Positions 35,445 through 45,517 of a stretch of DNA of 64,000 nucleotides are shown here, in pieces. A program made the position numbers and the translations under genes. This stretch comes from Methylobacterium sp. WSM2598 (GTDB lineage: Bacteria; Pseudomonadota; Alphaproteobacteria; Rhizobiales; Beijerinckiaceae), in assembly GCF_000379105.1 (NCBI RefSeq), contig NZ_KB900609.1, positions 5,802 through 69,801 of the forward strand, written 5' to 3'. The notes below the pieces were generated by a model, which had not been told where the DNA came from, did not search any database, and saw nothing but the letters and a program-made list of their open reading frames with translations. How positions within the stretch are numbered: the first letter of the stretch is position 1; each line of letters begins with the position of its first letter.

Positions 35445-35810
35445 TCAGAGGCGGCTGAGCTGGACCTTGCTGACGCCGCTGATGCCGATCGCCCGCGCGG
35501 AGGCCTGCGACAGGTCGATGACGCGGCCGCCCACGTAGGGCCCGCGGTCGTTGATCCGCACCACGACCGAGCGGCCGTTGCTGGTGTTGGTGACCCGCAC
35601 CCGGCTGCCGAAGGGCAGGCTGCGGTGGGCGGCCGTGAGCGCGTGGGTGTTGAAGCGCTCGCCGTTGGCGGTGCGCCGGCCCTGGAACCCGGGCCCGTAC
35701 CACGAGGCACCCCCGGTCTGAGCCAGGGCAGGCGTGCTGGCTTGGAGCGTCGCGCTACCGCCGACGGACGCGGCAAGACAGATCAGCGCCAGCTTGGCCT
35801 TCGAAAACAT
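35445..35810 (-). CDS. rlpA: RlpA-like lytic transglycosylase / DPBB protein
   Basis: 121 residues from the ATG at 35810; an upstream ATG at 35849 adds 13 residues. A signal peptide (about 1-30) precedes a double-psi beta-barrel: [62 protein letters not shown]. The family Glu (GER) and Asp (NDRGP) catalytic positions are kept. It should cleave naked peptidoglycan glycan strands in the periplasm. No SPOR domain is attached. Confidence 0.87.
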   Translation of the reverse strand: MFSKAKLALICLAASVGGSATLQASTPALAQTGGASWYGPGFQGRRTANGERFNTHALTAAHRSLPFGSRVRVTNTSNGRSVVVRINDRGPYVGGRVIDLSQASARAIGISGVSKVQLSRL

Positions 35811-36011
35811 TTCACATTCCCGTTTTGATATGCTGAGGCGGCGCAACATAGGGCTGATCTGGGCAGGAATGTGACTGCCGAATCGCGAAGTATTAACGGA
35901 GATCTATTAGTACCCGAACGGCCCGCGTTGCGGTGCAACATCTTGGGTTGACTGATTTCCCCGAGAGCCCGGCGGCCTGCGCCGGGCGGCCCCGGGCCGG
36001 CCCCGGGCGCC

Positions 36012-36644
36012 TCAGGGGGCGCGGTCGGCGGCCTGGAGCGCGATCCGCAGGAGGTCGGCGAGGCTGCGCGCGCCGAGCTTGTGGCGCATCTGCGAGCAGG
36101 CATTGGCCACGGTCTTGTAGCTGAGCGCGAGTTCGGCCGCGATCGCCCCGTGCGAGCGCCCGGCGCCGAGCAGGGCCAGGATCTGGCGCTCCCGCGCGGT
36201 GAGGCCGGCCAGGGGCTCGGGCCTCGGGCGGGCGCGCAGCAGCGCCACCTCGGCGGCGAGCGAGGGGTCGAGGTAGGGCTCGCCGGCGCGCACGCGCTCG
36301 AAGGCCTGGTGCAGCTCGGCCGAGGCCGTGTCCTTGAGGACGTAGCCCAGCGCCCCGCTGTCGAGGGCGCGGGCGACGATCACCGGGTCGTCGTGCATGG
36401 TGAAGACGAGGATCCGGGTCCCGGGCGCCACGGCCCGGATGCGCCGGATGAGGTCGAGCCCCTTGAGGGCGGCGCCGTGGAAGGTGAGGTCGGCCACGAC
36501 GACGTCCGGCCGGTGGCGGTGGAAGCTGCGGTAGCCCGCCCGGATGCAGGTCGCCTCGTGGACCGCCTCGACGCCGGCATCCTCGAGGACGCGGCGGCAG
36601 CCCTGGAGCACGATGGGGTGGTCGTCGACGACGAGGACGTTCAC
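36012..36644 (-). CDS. LuxR/NarL-family response regulator
   Basis: 210 residues from a GTG preceded by GGAGG. Receiver domain: D7/D8, phospho-acceptor D52 (ADLTFHG), T82 and K104 (YVLKD). A C-terminal LuxR HTH domain starts LTARERQILALLGAGRSHGAIAAELALS. It is an orphan DNA-binding regulator; no kinase gene is adjacent. The atypical ADLTF instead of xDxxMP after the phospho-Asp may affect signalling. Confidence 0.87.
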   Translation of the reverse strand: MNVLVVDDHPIVLQGCRRVLEDAGVEAVHEATCIRAGYRSFHRHRPDVVVADLTFHGAALKGLDLIRRIRAVAPGTRILVFTMHDDPVIVARALDSGALGYVLKDTASAELHQAFERVRAGEPYLDPSLAAEVALLRARPRPEPLAGLTARERQILALLGAGRSHGAIAAELALSYKTVANACSQMRHKLGARSLADLLRIALQAADRAP

Positions 36645-36764
36645 GCTCCGCCTCCTCCCGGTCCGCCCTCGCGGGGCGATCGACCCTAGGGCACCGGCGC
36701 GGGCCGCGGAAGCCGGAGCCGCCGCGACCCGGTCCGGTCGGTGTTCCGGCCCGGCACTCGACTC

Positions 36765-36825
36765 ACTTGCCGGACTGACTTGCCGGACTGACTTGCCGGA
36801 TTCAGTTGCCGGATTCACTTGCCGG
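36765..36825. repeat. 13-bp tandem array, about 4.7 copies, overlapping the potF stop
   Basis: Units ACTTGCCGGACTG x2, then ACTTGCCGGATTC, AGTTGCCGGATTC and a partial copy. The array crosses the stop codon of the binding-protein gene (36815-36817), so the TGA is contained in the repeat and partly reiterated downstream. Confidence 0.85.
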
Positions 36826-37912
36826 TGCGCACCCGCGTCCACAGCCGGGTGACGACCCGCTGGGTGCGGTCGTCGTAGGCGGTGTTGGTGAACAGGCGCC
36901 TGAAGGTCGCCTCGTCCGGGTAGACGCCCGGGTTCGACAGGATCTCGGGCTTCACCAGCGCCTTGGCGGCGAGGTTGCCGCTCGCGTAGGACACGAAATT
37001 GGTGTTGGCCGCCGCCACCTCGGGCCGGAGCATGAAGTCGATGAAGGCGTGCGCCTCGGCCGGATGGGCGGCGTCCTTCGGGATCGCGAAGGAATCGAAC
37101 CACATCAGCGCCCCCTGCTGCGGGATGTAGTAGGCGATGTCGACGTCGTTCTTCGCCTCCTGGGCGCGCCTGCGGGCCTGCAGCACGTCGCCCGAATAGC
37201 CGACCGAGAGGCACACGTCGCCGTTGGCGAGCTGGTTGATGTACTCGGAGGAGTGGAACTTCTGCACCGCCCCGCGGATGCGGAAGAGCGCCTCGCCGGC
37301 CTGGTTGAGGTCGTCGACGCGCTTCGAGTCGGGCTTGAGGCCGAGCGCCGCCAGCACGTTGGGGAAGATGTCCTCGGGGGCGTCCAGCATGGTGACGCCG
37401 CAATCCTTGAGCTTGGCGATCAGCTCGGGCCGCAGGACGATGTCCCAGGTGTTGAGGGGCTGGTTCGGGCCGAGCCGCTCGCGCACCAGCGCGGTGTTCA
37501 CGCCGATGCCGGTCGTGCCCCACATGTAGTCGACCGCGTAGGCGTTGCCCGGGTCGTAGACGGCGAGCCGCGCCGTCACCTCGGGCCACGCGTTCTTCAG
37601 GTTCGGCAGCTTGGCCTTGTCGAGGGGCTGGAACGCCCCGGCCCGGATCAGGCGCTGCAGGAAGGGCCCGGACGGCACCACGACGTCGTAGCCCGACTTG
37701 CCGGCGAGCAGCTTCGTCTCGAGGATCTCGTTCGTGTCGTAGGTGTCGTAGACCACCTTGATGCCGGTCTCGCGCGTGAAGGCGTCGAGCATCTTGGGGT
37801 CGATATAGTCCGACCAGTTGTAGATGTTGACGACCCGCTCCTCGGCGGCAGCGGCGGGCCAGGCGAGGGCGAGGCAGGCGGCCAACAGGCCGCCGAGGAG
37901 GGGGCGCGCCAT
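36815..37912 (-). CDS. Polyamine ABC transporter periplasmic binding protein (PotF-like)
   Basis: 365 residues: a signal peptide (about 1-22) and a PotD/PotF-type fold with VVNIYNWSDYIDPKMLDAF, YDVVVPSGPFLQRLI, DYMWGTTGIGVN and SVGYSGDVLQA. The Trp/Tyr/Asp pattern (NWSDYI, DYMWGTTG) fits putrescine binding. No permease or ATPase gene follows within the window, so it must pair with a transporter elsewhere. The RidA gene lies immediately upstream on the same strand, one base apart. Confidence 0.87.
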   Translation of the reverse strand: MARPLLGGLLAACLALAWPAAAAEERVVNIYNWSDYIDPKMLDAFTRETGIKVVYDTYDTNEILETKLLAGKSGYDVVVPSGPFLQRLIRAGAFQPLDKAKLPNLKNAWPEVTARLAVYDPGNAYAVDYMWGTTGIGVNTALVRERLGPNQPLNTWDIVLRPELIAKLKDCGVTMLDAPEDIFPNVLAALGLKPDSKRVDDLNQAGEALFRIRGAVQKFHSSEYINQLANGDVCLSVGYSGDVLQARRRAQEAKNDVDIAYYIPQQGALMWFDSFAIPKDAAHPAEAHAFIDFMLRPEVAAANTNFVSYASGNLAAKALVKPEILSNPGVYPDEATFRRLFTNTAYDDRTQRVVTRLWTRVRTGK

Positions 37913-37913
37913 T

Positions 37914-38261
37914 TCAGGCTCCCGCCGCGGCGATGACGGCGATCTCGACGCGGTATTGCGGCCCGGCGAGCTTCGCCTCGACGGTGGCCCGGGCCGGCGC
38001 CTGGCCGGCCGGGACCCAGGCGTCCCAGACCCGGTTCATGTCCGCGAAGGCGCCGATGTCGGCGAGGTAGATCGTGGCCGAGAGGATCCGCTCCTTGGCG
38101 GAGCCGGCCTGCGCCAGCAGCGCCTCGATCTGGGCGAGGATCGCGCGGGTCTGGGCGGCGACGTCGTCGCCCTCGGCCACTTGGCCGGCGAGGTAGACCG
38201 TGCCGTTATGCACGACCGCCTGGCTCATGCGCGCGCCGGTCTCGATCCGTTGGATGGTCAT
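37914..38261 (-). CDS. RidA-family enamine/imine deaminase
   Basis: 115 residues from the ATG at 38261 with AGGAAG upstream; an open extension to 38378 is arginine-rich and unlikely. Typical YjgF/RidA body: VVHNGTVYLAGQVAEG, QTRAILAQIEALLAQAGS, ERILSATIYLADIGAFADMNRVWDAWVP, with the catalytic Arg in the ARATVEAKLAGP region. It hydrolyses reactive 2-aminoacrylate-type imines. Co-transcribed with the polyamine-binding protein gene, suggesting a link to amine catabolism. Confidence 0.87.
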   Translation of the reverse strand: MTIQRIETGARMSQAVVHNGTVYLAGQVAEGDDVAAQTRAILAQIEALLAQAGSAKERILSATIYLADIGAFADMNRVWDAWVPAGQAPARATVEAKLAGPQYRVEIAVIAAAGA

Positions 38262-38439
38262 GCTGGCTTCCTGGGTGAGTGCCGAATTCGCCGCCGGAGC
38301 GGCGCTGCGCCTTGTGCCGCCCCGCGCGGCACCGCGTAAAGACCCGCGGGGCGCGCGGACAAGCTTACGGCCACGCAACCCCGGGGCGTTCCGCGCGTTG
38401 CTCGGGTAGTTTCAAGCGAGGCCGAAAGGCGCACCCTCC

Positions 38440-38703
38440 ATGTCGATCCTCTGGACCATCATCATCGGCTTCGTCGCCGGCGTCATCGCGAAGTTCATCA
38501 TGCCCGGCCCGAACGAGCCGAGCGGGTTCATCCTCACGACGATCCTGGGCATCGTGGGGGCCTTCGTGGCCACCTTTCTGGGGCAGGCCGTAGGCTGGTA
38601 CGGGCCGAACCAGGGTGCCGGCCTGATCGCCTCGGTGGTCGGCGCCGTGATCGTCCTGGGGATCTGGGGCATGATCCAGAGCCGGCGCACCACGACCTAC
38701 TGA
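38440..38703 (+). CDS. GlsB/YeaQ/YmgE-family membrane protein
   Basis: 87 residues, three transmembrane helices (IIIGFVAGVIAKFIMPG; FILTTILGIVGAFVATFLG; LIASVVGAVIVLGIWGMI) with the family motif GPNEPSGF. These are small inner-membrane stress-associated proteins of unknown mechanism. Confidence 0.87.
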   Translation: MSILWTIIIGFVAGVIAKFIMPGPNEPSGFILTTILGIVGAFVATFLGQAVGWYGPNQGAGLIASVVGAVIVLGIWGMIQSRRTTTY

Positions 38704-38819
38704 GCCGCAGGCGGGCCCGGGCGGGAGGTCGCAGCCCTCCCGCCCGGCGCACGTCCCGGCTTGATGGCGCCGGCCCGGAAACGGTAGACTTCCGGCTGAC
38801 CCGCGAAGGATGCCGGCCG

Positions 38820-39173
38820 TTGCGGCGCAGCCCCCTGATCCTCAACCTCGTCTTCCTGATCGGGGCGCTCGCCGCGTCCCTCGACGGGTGGTCGGGCCTG
38901 CCGGTCGGCGCGCCTCCCGGGCACGCCGCCGTGGCGCAGCGCTCGTACGGGGGCGGGACGCCCTGGGCCCTGCTCAGCGCGATCCTGGCCGACGACGACG
39001 AGCGGGGCCTGCCCGGATCGCATGGCTCCGGTGCCGCGGACCTTGCGCTCCCCGCCCAGATCCTTCCACCCCACGCCTGCGCCTGGGCGCGGCTTCCGGT
39101 CCGCCGGGACCCGCCGCATCGGCCGATCCTCCTCTCCGCTGCCTCGCCCCGCGGGCCGCCGCGGGTTTCGTGA
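38820..39173 (+). CDS. Possible exported hypothetical protein
   Basis: 117 residues from a TTG start. The N-terminus (PLILNLVFLIGALAASLDGW) is signal-like or a membrane helix; the rest is proline- and histidine-rich without recognisable motifs. GAAGGA lies upstream. The uncommon start and low-complexity tail make it uncertain. Confidence 0.35.
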   Translation: MRRSPLILNLVFLIGALAASLDGWSGLPVGAPPGHAAVAQRSYGGGTPWALLSAILADDDERGLPGSHGSGAADLALPAQILPPHACAWARLPVRRDPPHRPILLSAASPRGPPRVS

Positions 39174-39248
39174 CCGCTCCCCACGCGAACGAAACCCCCT
39201 TGGCGGGCCTCCGCTCGATTGCGGACGGCCTGCGCGGAGCCCATCCCG

Positions 39249-39782
39249 ATGTCCCTGTTCCATTCCTCCGCCGAGGCGCTGCCGCGGCGCGCCCGGCCCG
39301 TGTCCGATTCGACGCCCAGCCCGGCCGCCCGCATCTCCCGCGGCACCGACGCCGCCGGCCGCATTGGCTGGCTCGCCACCTCCGACCGCGCGGGCCGCGC
39401 GGTCACCCGCCACTTCGCGGACGAGACCTTCGGCGGCGAGGCGGCCGCGCGGGCGGAGGCCGAGCGCTTCGTCGCCGCTCCGGCCGCGACCGACCGCGAG
39501 GGTCTCGCCCTGATGCGGCGCCTGCGGCCGCGGCGGAATTGCCGCTCCGGCCTGCCCGGCGTGTCGCGCTTCGTCCGCAAGGCGAGCGGCACCGCCTTCT
39601 GGGTCGCCTACTGGGACGATGCGCAGGGCCGAAAGATCCAGCGCAAGTTCTCCGTCTCGGTCCACGGAGAGGAGGAGGCCCGCCGCCTCGCCATCGACGC
39701 GCGCCTCGCCGCGGTGCGCGACCACATCGACCGGTCGGTGGCCCTGCAGGTCGGGGGCGTCGCGCTCTCGCCGCATGCCTGA
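39249..39782 (+). CDS. AP2-like domain protein
   Basis: 177 residues from the ATG at 39249. The second half reads GVSRFVRKASGTAFWVAYWDD, then KIQRKFSVSVHGEEEARRLAIDAR, which is the strand-strand-strand-helix layout of AP2/ERF DNA-binding domains found in bacterial homing proteins and small regulators. The N-terminal half has SRAGRAVTRHFADETFGGEAAARAEAERF, resembling a second, degenerate AP2 copy. Function unknown, likely nucleic-acid binding; not linked to a nuclease here. Confidence 0.5.
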   Translation: MSLFHSSAEALPRRARPVSDSTPSPAARISRGTDAAGRIGWLATSDRAGRAVTRHFADETFGGEAAARAEAERFVAAPAATDREGLALMRRLRPRRNCRSGLPGVSRFVRKASGTAFWVAYWDDAQGRKIQRKFSVSVHGEEEARRLAIDARLAAVRDHIDRSVALQVGGVALSPHA

Positions 39783-39800
39783 CGCCCTATGCCTGACGCG

Positions 39801-39832
39801 CGAAGGGCGCCCCCTCCCGGGGGCGCCCTTCG
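39801..39832. terminator. Bidirectional hairpin between convergent genes
   Basis: Perfect 13-bp inverted repeat (CGAAGGGCGCCCC and complement) with a 6-base loop, 19 bases after the AP2-like gene stop and before the convergent DUF2892 gene. There is no long U run. Confidence 0.6.
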
Positions 39833-39883
39833 TCCCACGCCGTGACCCCGGGACCGCTCGGCCCCGGAAAGCCCCGAGGAAGG

Positions 39884-40123
39884 TCAGGCGTGCTCGATGC
39901 GGTCCGGCGCCTGCTCCAGGAGCGCCTTGGCGGCGCAGTGGCCGGTGGCGCCGCGGATCGCCAGCATGGCGCCGCCGACCAGCACCGCGAGGCTCAGCCA
40001 CTTGTTCGGGCGCGGCTGCGCCGCGGCCGCGGCGAGGCCGAGGCCGAGCACGACGGAGATCGCGCGCTCCTTCGTGCTGAGGTTGACGTCGCCGTGGAAG
40101 ACGTCCGTGATCGCGTTCGACAT
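39884..40123 (-). CDS. DUF2892 (YgaP-like) inner membrane protein
   Basis: 79 residues from the ATG at 40123; the open frame to 40243 upstream is not protein-like. Family features: NLSTKERAISVVLGLGLAA, a hydrophobic hairpin of two helices, and IRGATGHCAAKALL near the end. Members are small membrane proteins, sometimes fused to rhodanese domains, of unknown function. Confidence 0.82.
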   Translation of the reverse strand: MSNAITDVFHGDVNLSTKERAISVVLGLGLAAAAAQPRPNKWLSLAVLVGGAMLAIRGATGHCAAKALLEQAPDRIEHA

Positions 40124-40244
40124 GATGCGCTGGTTCCTCGCGTCCGTACTGTCGGGGGGTCGACAGGCGAACGCGGGAGAAGCGGCGCCGTTCCGTGCCC
40201 GCAGCCGCGCGCCCGCGGCGGCGCGCGAGGGGAGAGCCGTCATG

Positions 40245-40274
40245 AAAAAAGCGCGGCCCCTCGCGGGGCCGCGC
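40245..40274 (-). terminator. Intrinsic terminator of pnp
   Basis: Minus strand: a 10-bp perfect GC stem (GCGCGGCCCC and complement) with loop GCGA followed by six T. It lies 43 bases after the pnp stop. Confidence 0.88.
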
Positions 40275-40316
40275 CGGTCGGATCGGGCGCCCCGCGGGGC
40301 GCCCGCTTACGCGAGC

Positions 40317-42494
<2,178 letters not shown>

Positions 42495-42804
42495 TTCGTC
42501 ATGCCTTCATGCGGTCGTCCGGGGCGGGGCGGCGCCAGTGCAAGACGGCGAGAGGCTCTGCGGGGCCTGTCGACCCCGGGCGGGGTCGCTGCCGACCCCG
42601 GCGCGCCGGCGGCGGCCGGCAGAGCCCCTGGCGATCCTGCCCTGGCGATCACGCCTCAGGATCCCGGAGGGCGAGCGGCCGGACCCATTCCGGCCCACTC
42701 AGGGCGCGCCGCCGGCCTCGGAGGCCGGGGCGGCCGCGCTCGGCGGGTCCGCGAACCCCCAAGCGAAAACGCGGCCCGGGGATCCGGGCCGCGTCGCGAG
42801 CGCC
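42495..42804. other. rpsO-pnp intergenic region
   Basis: 310 bases with the rpsO terminator/attenuator hairpin at its upstream end and GC-rich sequence beyond. In relatives this leader carries a stem cut by RNase III through which PNPase represses its own synthesis; I see candidate GC stems but cannot choose one. No gene found. Confidence 0.45.
42769..42794 (-). terminator. rpsO terminator / pnp leader hairpin
   Basis: An 11-bp perfect inverted repeat (ACGCGGCCCGG and complement) with a 4-base loop, followed on the minus strand by TTTCGCTT. It begins 11 bases after the rpsO stop and probably lets part of the transcription through to pnp. Confidence 0.8.
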
Positions 42805-43074
42805 TCAGCGGCGGATGCCGAGGCGCTCGATCAGGGTGCGGTAGCGCCCCTCGTCCTTGCGCTTCAGGTAGTCGAGGAGCGACCGGCGCTGCGAGACCAG
42901 CTTGAGCAGGCCGCGGCGCGAGTGGTTGTCCTTGGTGTGGGTCTTGAAGTGCCCGGTCAGGTTGGCGATCCGCTCGGTGAGGATCGCGACCTGCACTTCG
43001 GGCGAGCCGGTGTCGGTCCCGCCGCGGGCGTAATCCTTGATGAGCGCGGTCTTGCGCTCTGCCGTGATCGACAT
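42805..43074 (-). CDS. rpsO: 30S ribosomal protein S15
   Basis: 89 residues, exact family length. Landmarks: [39 protein letters not shown], and [16 protein letters not shown] with ending GIRR. It binds the central domain of 16S rRNA. Directly upstream of pnp. Confidence 0.96.
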   Translation of the reverse strand: MSITAERKTALIKDYARGGTDTGSPEVQVAILTERIANLTGHFKTHTKDNHSRRGLLKLVSQRRSLLDYLKRKDEGRYRTLIERLGIRR

Positions 43075-43182
43075 CGCGTGTCCTTCTGGTCAGGGTTCAG
43101 GATGGGCGCGGCCCTCGACAGCCGCTCCCGCTTCGGATTCGGCCGGGCCGGGATGTCGTCCAGCGCGGTCGTCCAAAGCCGA

Positions 43183-43210
43183 AAGCCCCGCCATACACTG
43201 GCGGGGGCTT
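43183..43210 (-). terminator. Terminator of the MFS-SDR-FAH operon
   Basis: Inverted repeat AAGCCCCGCCA / TGGCGGGGGCTT (one bulged base, loop of 5) followed on the minus strand by TTTCGG. It separates the MFS gene from rpsO. Confidence 0.65.
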
Positions 43211-43273
43211 CCTCCTATACACGATCCGGGGCGCCGCGCCACTCTCCCGTCGCGTGCGGCACGCGCGGTTTCG

Positions 43274-44599
43274 TCACGGCGCGGCCGGCCGCAGCCGCAG
43301 CGCGAAGCAGAGCAAAGCCGCGATCACCGGTCCGGCCGCCAACGCGAGGAGTGCGGGCGTGAAGCTCTGGGTGGCGTCCCTGATCCAGCCGACCAGGTAG
43401 GGGCCGGCGAAGCCCCCGACCTGCGCGAAGCCGTTGATCATCGCGAGGCCCCCCGCCGCCGCCGCCCCGGTGAGGAACTGCGTCGGCAGGGTCCAGAACA
43501 CGCCGAGCACGGCCCAGACCCCGAAGGCCGCGACGCAGAGCAGCAGCAGGCCCGCCAGCGGGCTCGGGGCGAGCGCGCTCAGGCCCAGGAAGACGCCGCC
43601 GCACAGGGCCGCGAGGGCGGTGTGGAGCCTGCGCTCGCCGGTGCGGTCGGAACTGCGCGCGACCACGACGAGGCCGACCGCCGCGACCGCGAAGGGCAGG
43701 GCCGTGACGAGCCCGGTCTGGAAATCGGACAGGCCGCCGATGCTGCGCACGATCTGGGGCAGCCACAGCACCACCCCGTACACCGCGACCGCGTTGAACA
43801 GGTAGATCAGCGTCAGGACCCAGACCCGCGGGTCGCGGAAGATCGCCGCGAATTCGTGCGAGCCCGTCCGCGCCACGTCCCGGTTCTCGCGCGCGAGGGT
43901 GGCGATCAGCCACGCGCGCTCCTCCGCGTCGAGCCAGCGCCCGTCCTGCGGGCGGTCGACGAGGTAGAGGTAGGTGACGATCCCGAGCAGGATCGCGGGC
44001 GCGCCCTCGAGGATGAACAGCCACTGCCAGGCCGCGAGCCCGAACCAGGTCGGGTTGGCGGAGAGGATCCAGCCCGAGAGCGGCGCGCCGATCACGCTGG
44101 AGAGCACGGTCGCCGTCATGAACCCGGCCGTCGCCTTGGCCCGGTCGCGGGCCGGGAACCAGTAGGTGAGGTAGAGCAGCACGCCCGGCACGAAGCCCGC
44201 CTCGGCCAGGCCGAGCAGGAACCGCATCAGGTAGAAGCTCGTCTCGCCCTGGATCGCCGCCATCCCGCAGGAGACGAGCCCCCAACTCACCATGATCCGG
44301 GCGATCCAGCGCCGCGGCCCGACCCGGTGCATGATCATGTTGCTCGGGATCTCGAAGGCGATGTAGCCGAGGAAGAAGATGCCGGCGCCGAGCCCGTAGA
44401 CCGTGGACGAGAAGCCGAGATCCCGGTTCATGTGGAGCGCCGCGAAGCCGACGTTCACCCGGTCGAGATAGTTGATGATGAAGAGGACGAAGCAGTAGAG
44501 GACGATGCGCGTGCGCAGCTTGCCGAGCACGCGCCGGCGGATCGGGTCGTCCGCGCCGGCATCGCCGGCGCCCGCCAGGCTGAGATGGGCCGCACTCAT
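43274..44599 (-). CDS. MFS transporter, anion:cation symporter type
   Basis: 441 residues from the ATG at 44599 (AGGAG upstream). 12 membrane segments, with ACS-family motifs: FIINYLDRVNVGFAALHMNRDLG after helix 1, GYIAFEIPSNMIMHRVGPRRWIA and RFLLGLAEAGFVPGVLLYLTYWFP. The family imports organic acids such as sugar acids, phthalate or tartrate. Third gene of an operon with SDR and FAH-type enzymes, so it likely imports their substrate. Confidence 0.9.
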   Translation of the reverse strand: MSAAHLSLAGAGDAGADDPIRRRVLGKLRTRIVLYCFVLFIINYLDRVNVGFAALHMNRDLGFSSTVYGLGAGIFFLGYIAFEIPSNMIMHRVGPRRWIARIMVSWGLVSCGMAAIQGETSFYLMRFLLGLAEAGFVPGVLLYLTYWFPARDRAKATAGFMTATVLSSVIGAPLSGWILSANPTWFGLAAWQWLFILEGAPAILLGIVTYLYLVDRPQDGRWLDAEERAWLIATLARENRDVARTGSHEFAAIFRDPRVWVLTLIYLFNAVAVYGVVLWLPQIVRSIGGLSDFQTGLVTALPFAVAAVGLVVVARSSDRTGERRLHTALAALCGGVFLGLSALAPSPLAGLLLLCVAAFGVWAVLGVFWTLPTQFLTGAAAAGGLAMINGFAQVGGFAGPYLVGWIRDATQSFTPALLALAAGPVIAALLCFALRLRPAAP

Positions 44600-44766
44600 G
44601 GGGCGCTCCTGAACGGATCCGGCCGGGCCCGGCCCTCCGCCGGACGCGCGGCCGGCCGCGCGCGCCGCTCGGAGCGCGGCGCGGGCGGGCGGAACCGGGA
44701 GGGCGCGGGGCACCGCGCCCCGCACCCTGCGATGTCGTGGGATGGCCGGCGGGTCGCGGCGCCGGA

Positions 44767-45513
44767 TCAGTAGGTGGCGCGGCCGCCCGAGACGTCGAAG
44801 ACGCCGCCGGTCGAGAAGGAGGCCTCCTCGCTCGCCAGCCAGCAGATCAGCGCGGCCACCTCCTCGATCGTGCCGAAGCGGCCGATCGGGATCTTCGAGA
44901 GCATGAAGTCGATGTGCTCCTGCGTCATCTGGTCGAAGATGGCGGTGCGCACCGCCGCCGGGGTGACGCAGTTCACCCGGATGTCGGTCCTGGCGAGCTC
45001 CTTGCCGAGCGACTTCGTCAGGCCGATCACCGCCGCCTTGGAGGCGCTGTAGGCCGAGGCGTTCGGGTTGCCCTCCTTGCCGGCGATCGAGGCGACGTTG
45101 ACGATCCGGCCGTAGCCCGTCCGCTCCAGCACCGGCACCGCGGCCCGGTTGCAGTAGAACAGGCCGTGGACGTTCACGTCGAAGACCCGCCGCCACGCCT
45201 CGACGGGGTAGTCGCGCACCGGGCCGTTGGGGCCGGTGATGCCCGCGCTGCAGACCAGCACGTCGAGCCCGCCCAGGGCCGCCACGCTCGCCTGCATGGC
45301 GGCCTCGACGCGGGCCGGGTCCGCGATGTCGAGGGCCTGCACGTCGGCGGCCCCGGCCTCGGTCCGGGCGCGCCCGAGGGCCTCCGCGTTCACGTCCCAC
45401 AGGCTGACCGCCGCGCCCTCGGCGGCGAGCCGCGCGGCGACGCAGAGCCCGATGCCGGAGGCGCCGCCGGTGACGATGGCGCGCCGGCCCTGGAATCGAT
45501 CGGACGGCGTCAT
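44767..45513 (-). CDS. SDR-family dehydrogenase of a sugar-acid pathway
   Basis: 248 residues: TGGASGIG at 15-22, an acidic D40 after the second strand that favours NAD, CSAG at 88-91, S142, Y155 and K159 (YSASK). It resembles 2-keto-3-deoxy-L-fuconate/L-rhamnonate 4-dehydrogenases, which oxidise the product of a sugar-acid dehydratase. It starts four bases after the FAH-type gene stop. The exact sugar is inferred only from this context. Confidence 0.85.
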   Translation of the reverse strand: MTPSDRFQGRRAIVTGGASGIGLCVAARLAAEGAAVSLWDVNAEALGRARTEAGAADVQALDIADPARVEAAMQASVAALGGLDVLVCSAGITGPNGPVRDYPVEAWRRVFDVNVHGLFYCNRAAVPVLERTGYGRIVNVASIAGKEGNPNASAYSASKAAVIGLTKSLGKELARTDIRVNCVTPAAVRTAIFDQMTQEHIDFMLSKIPIGRFGTIEEVAALICWLASEEASFSTGGVFDVSGGRATY

Positions 45514-45517
45514 CGCC

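Noticed and set aside
36765-36825. CRISPR array
   Set aside because: Units of 13 bp are contiguous without spacers; it is a tandem array.
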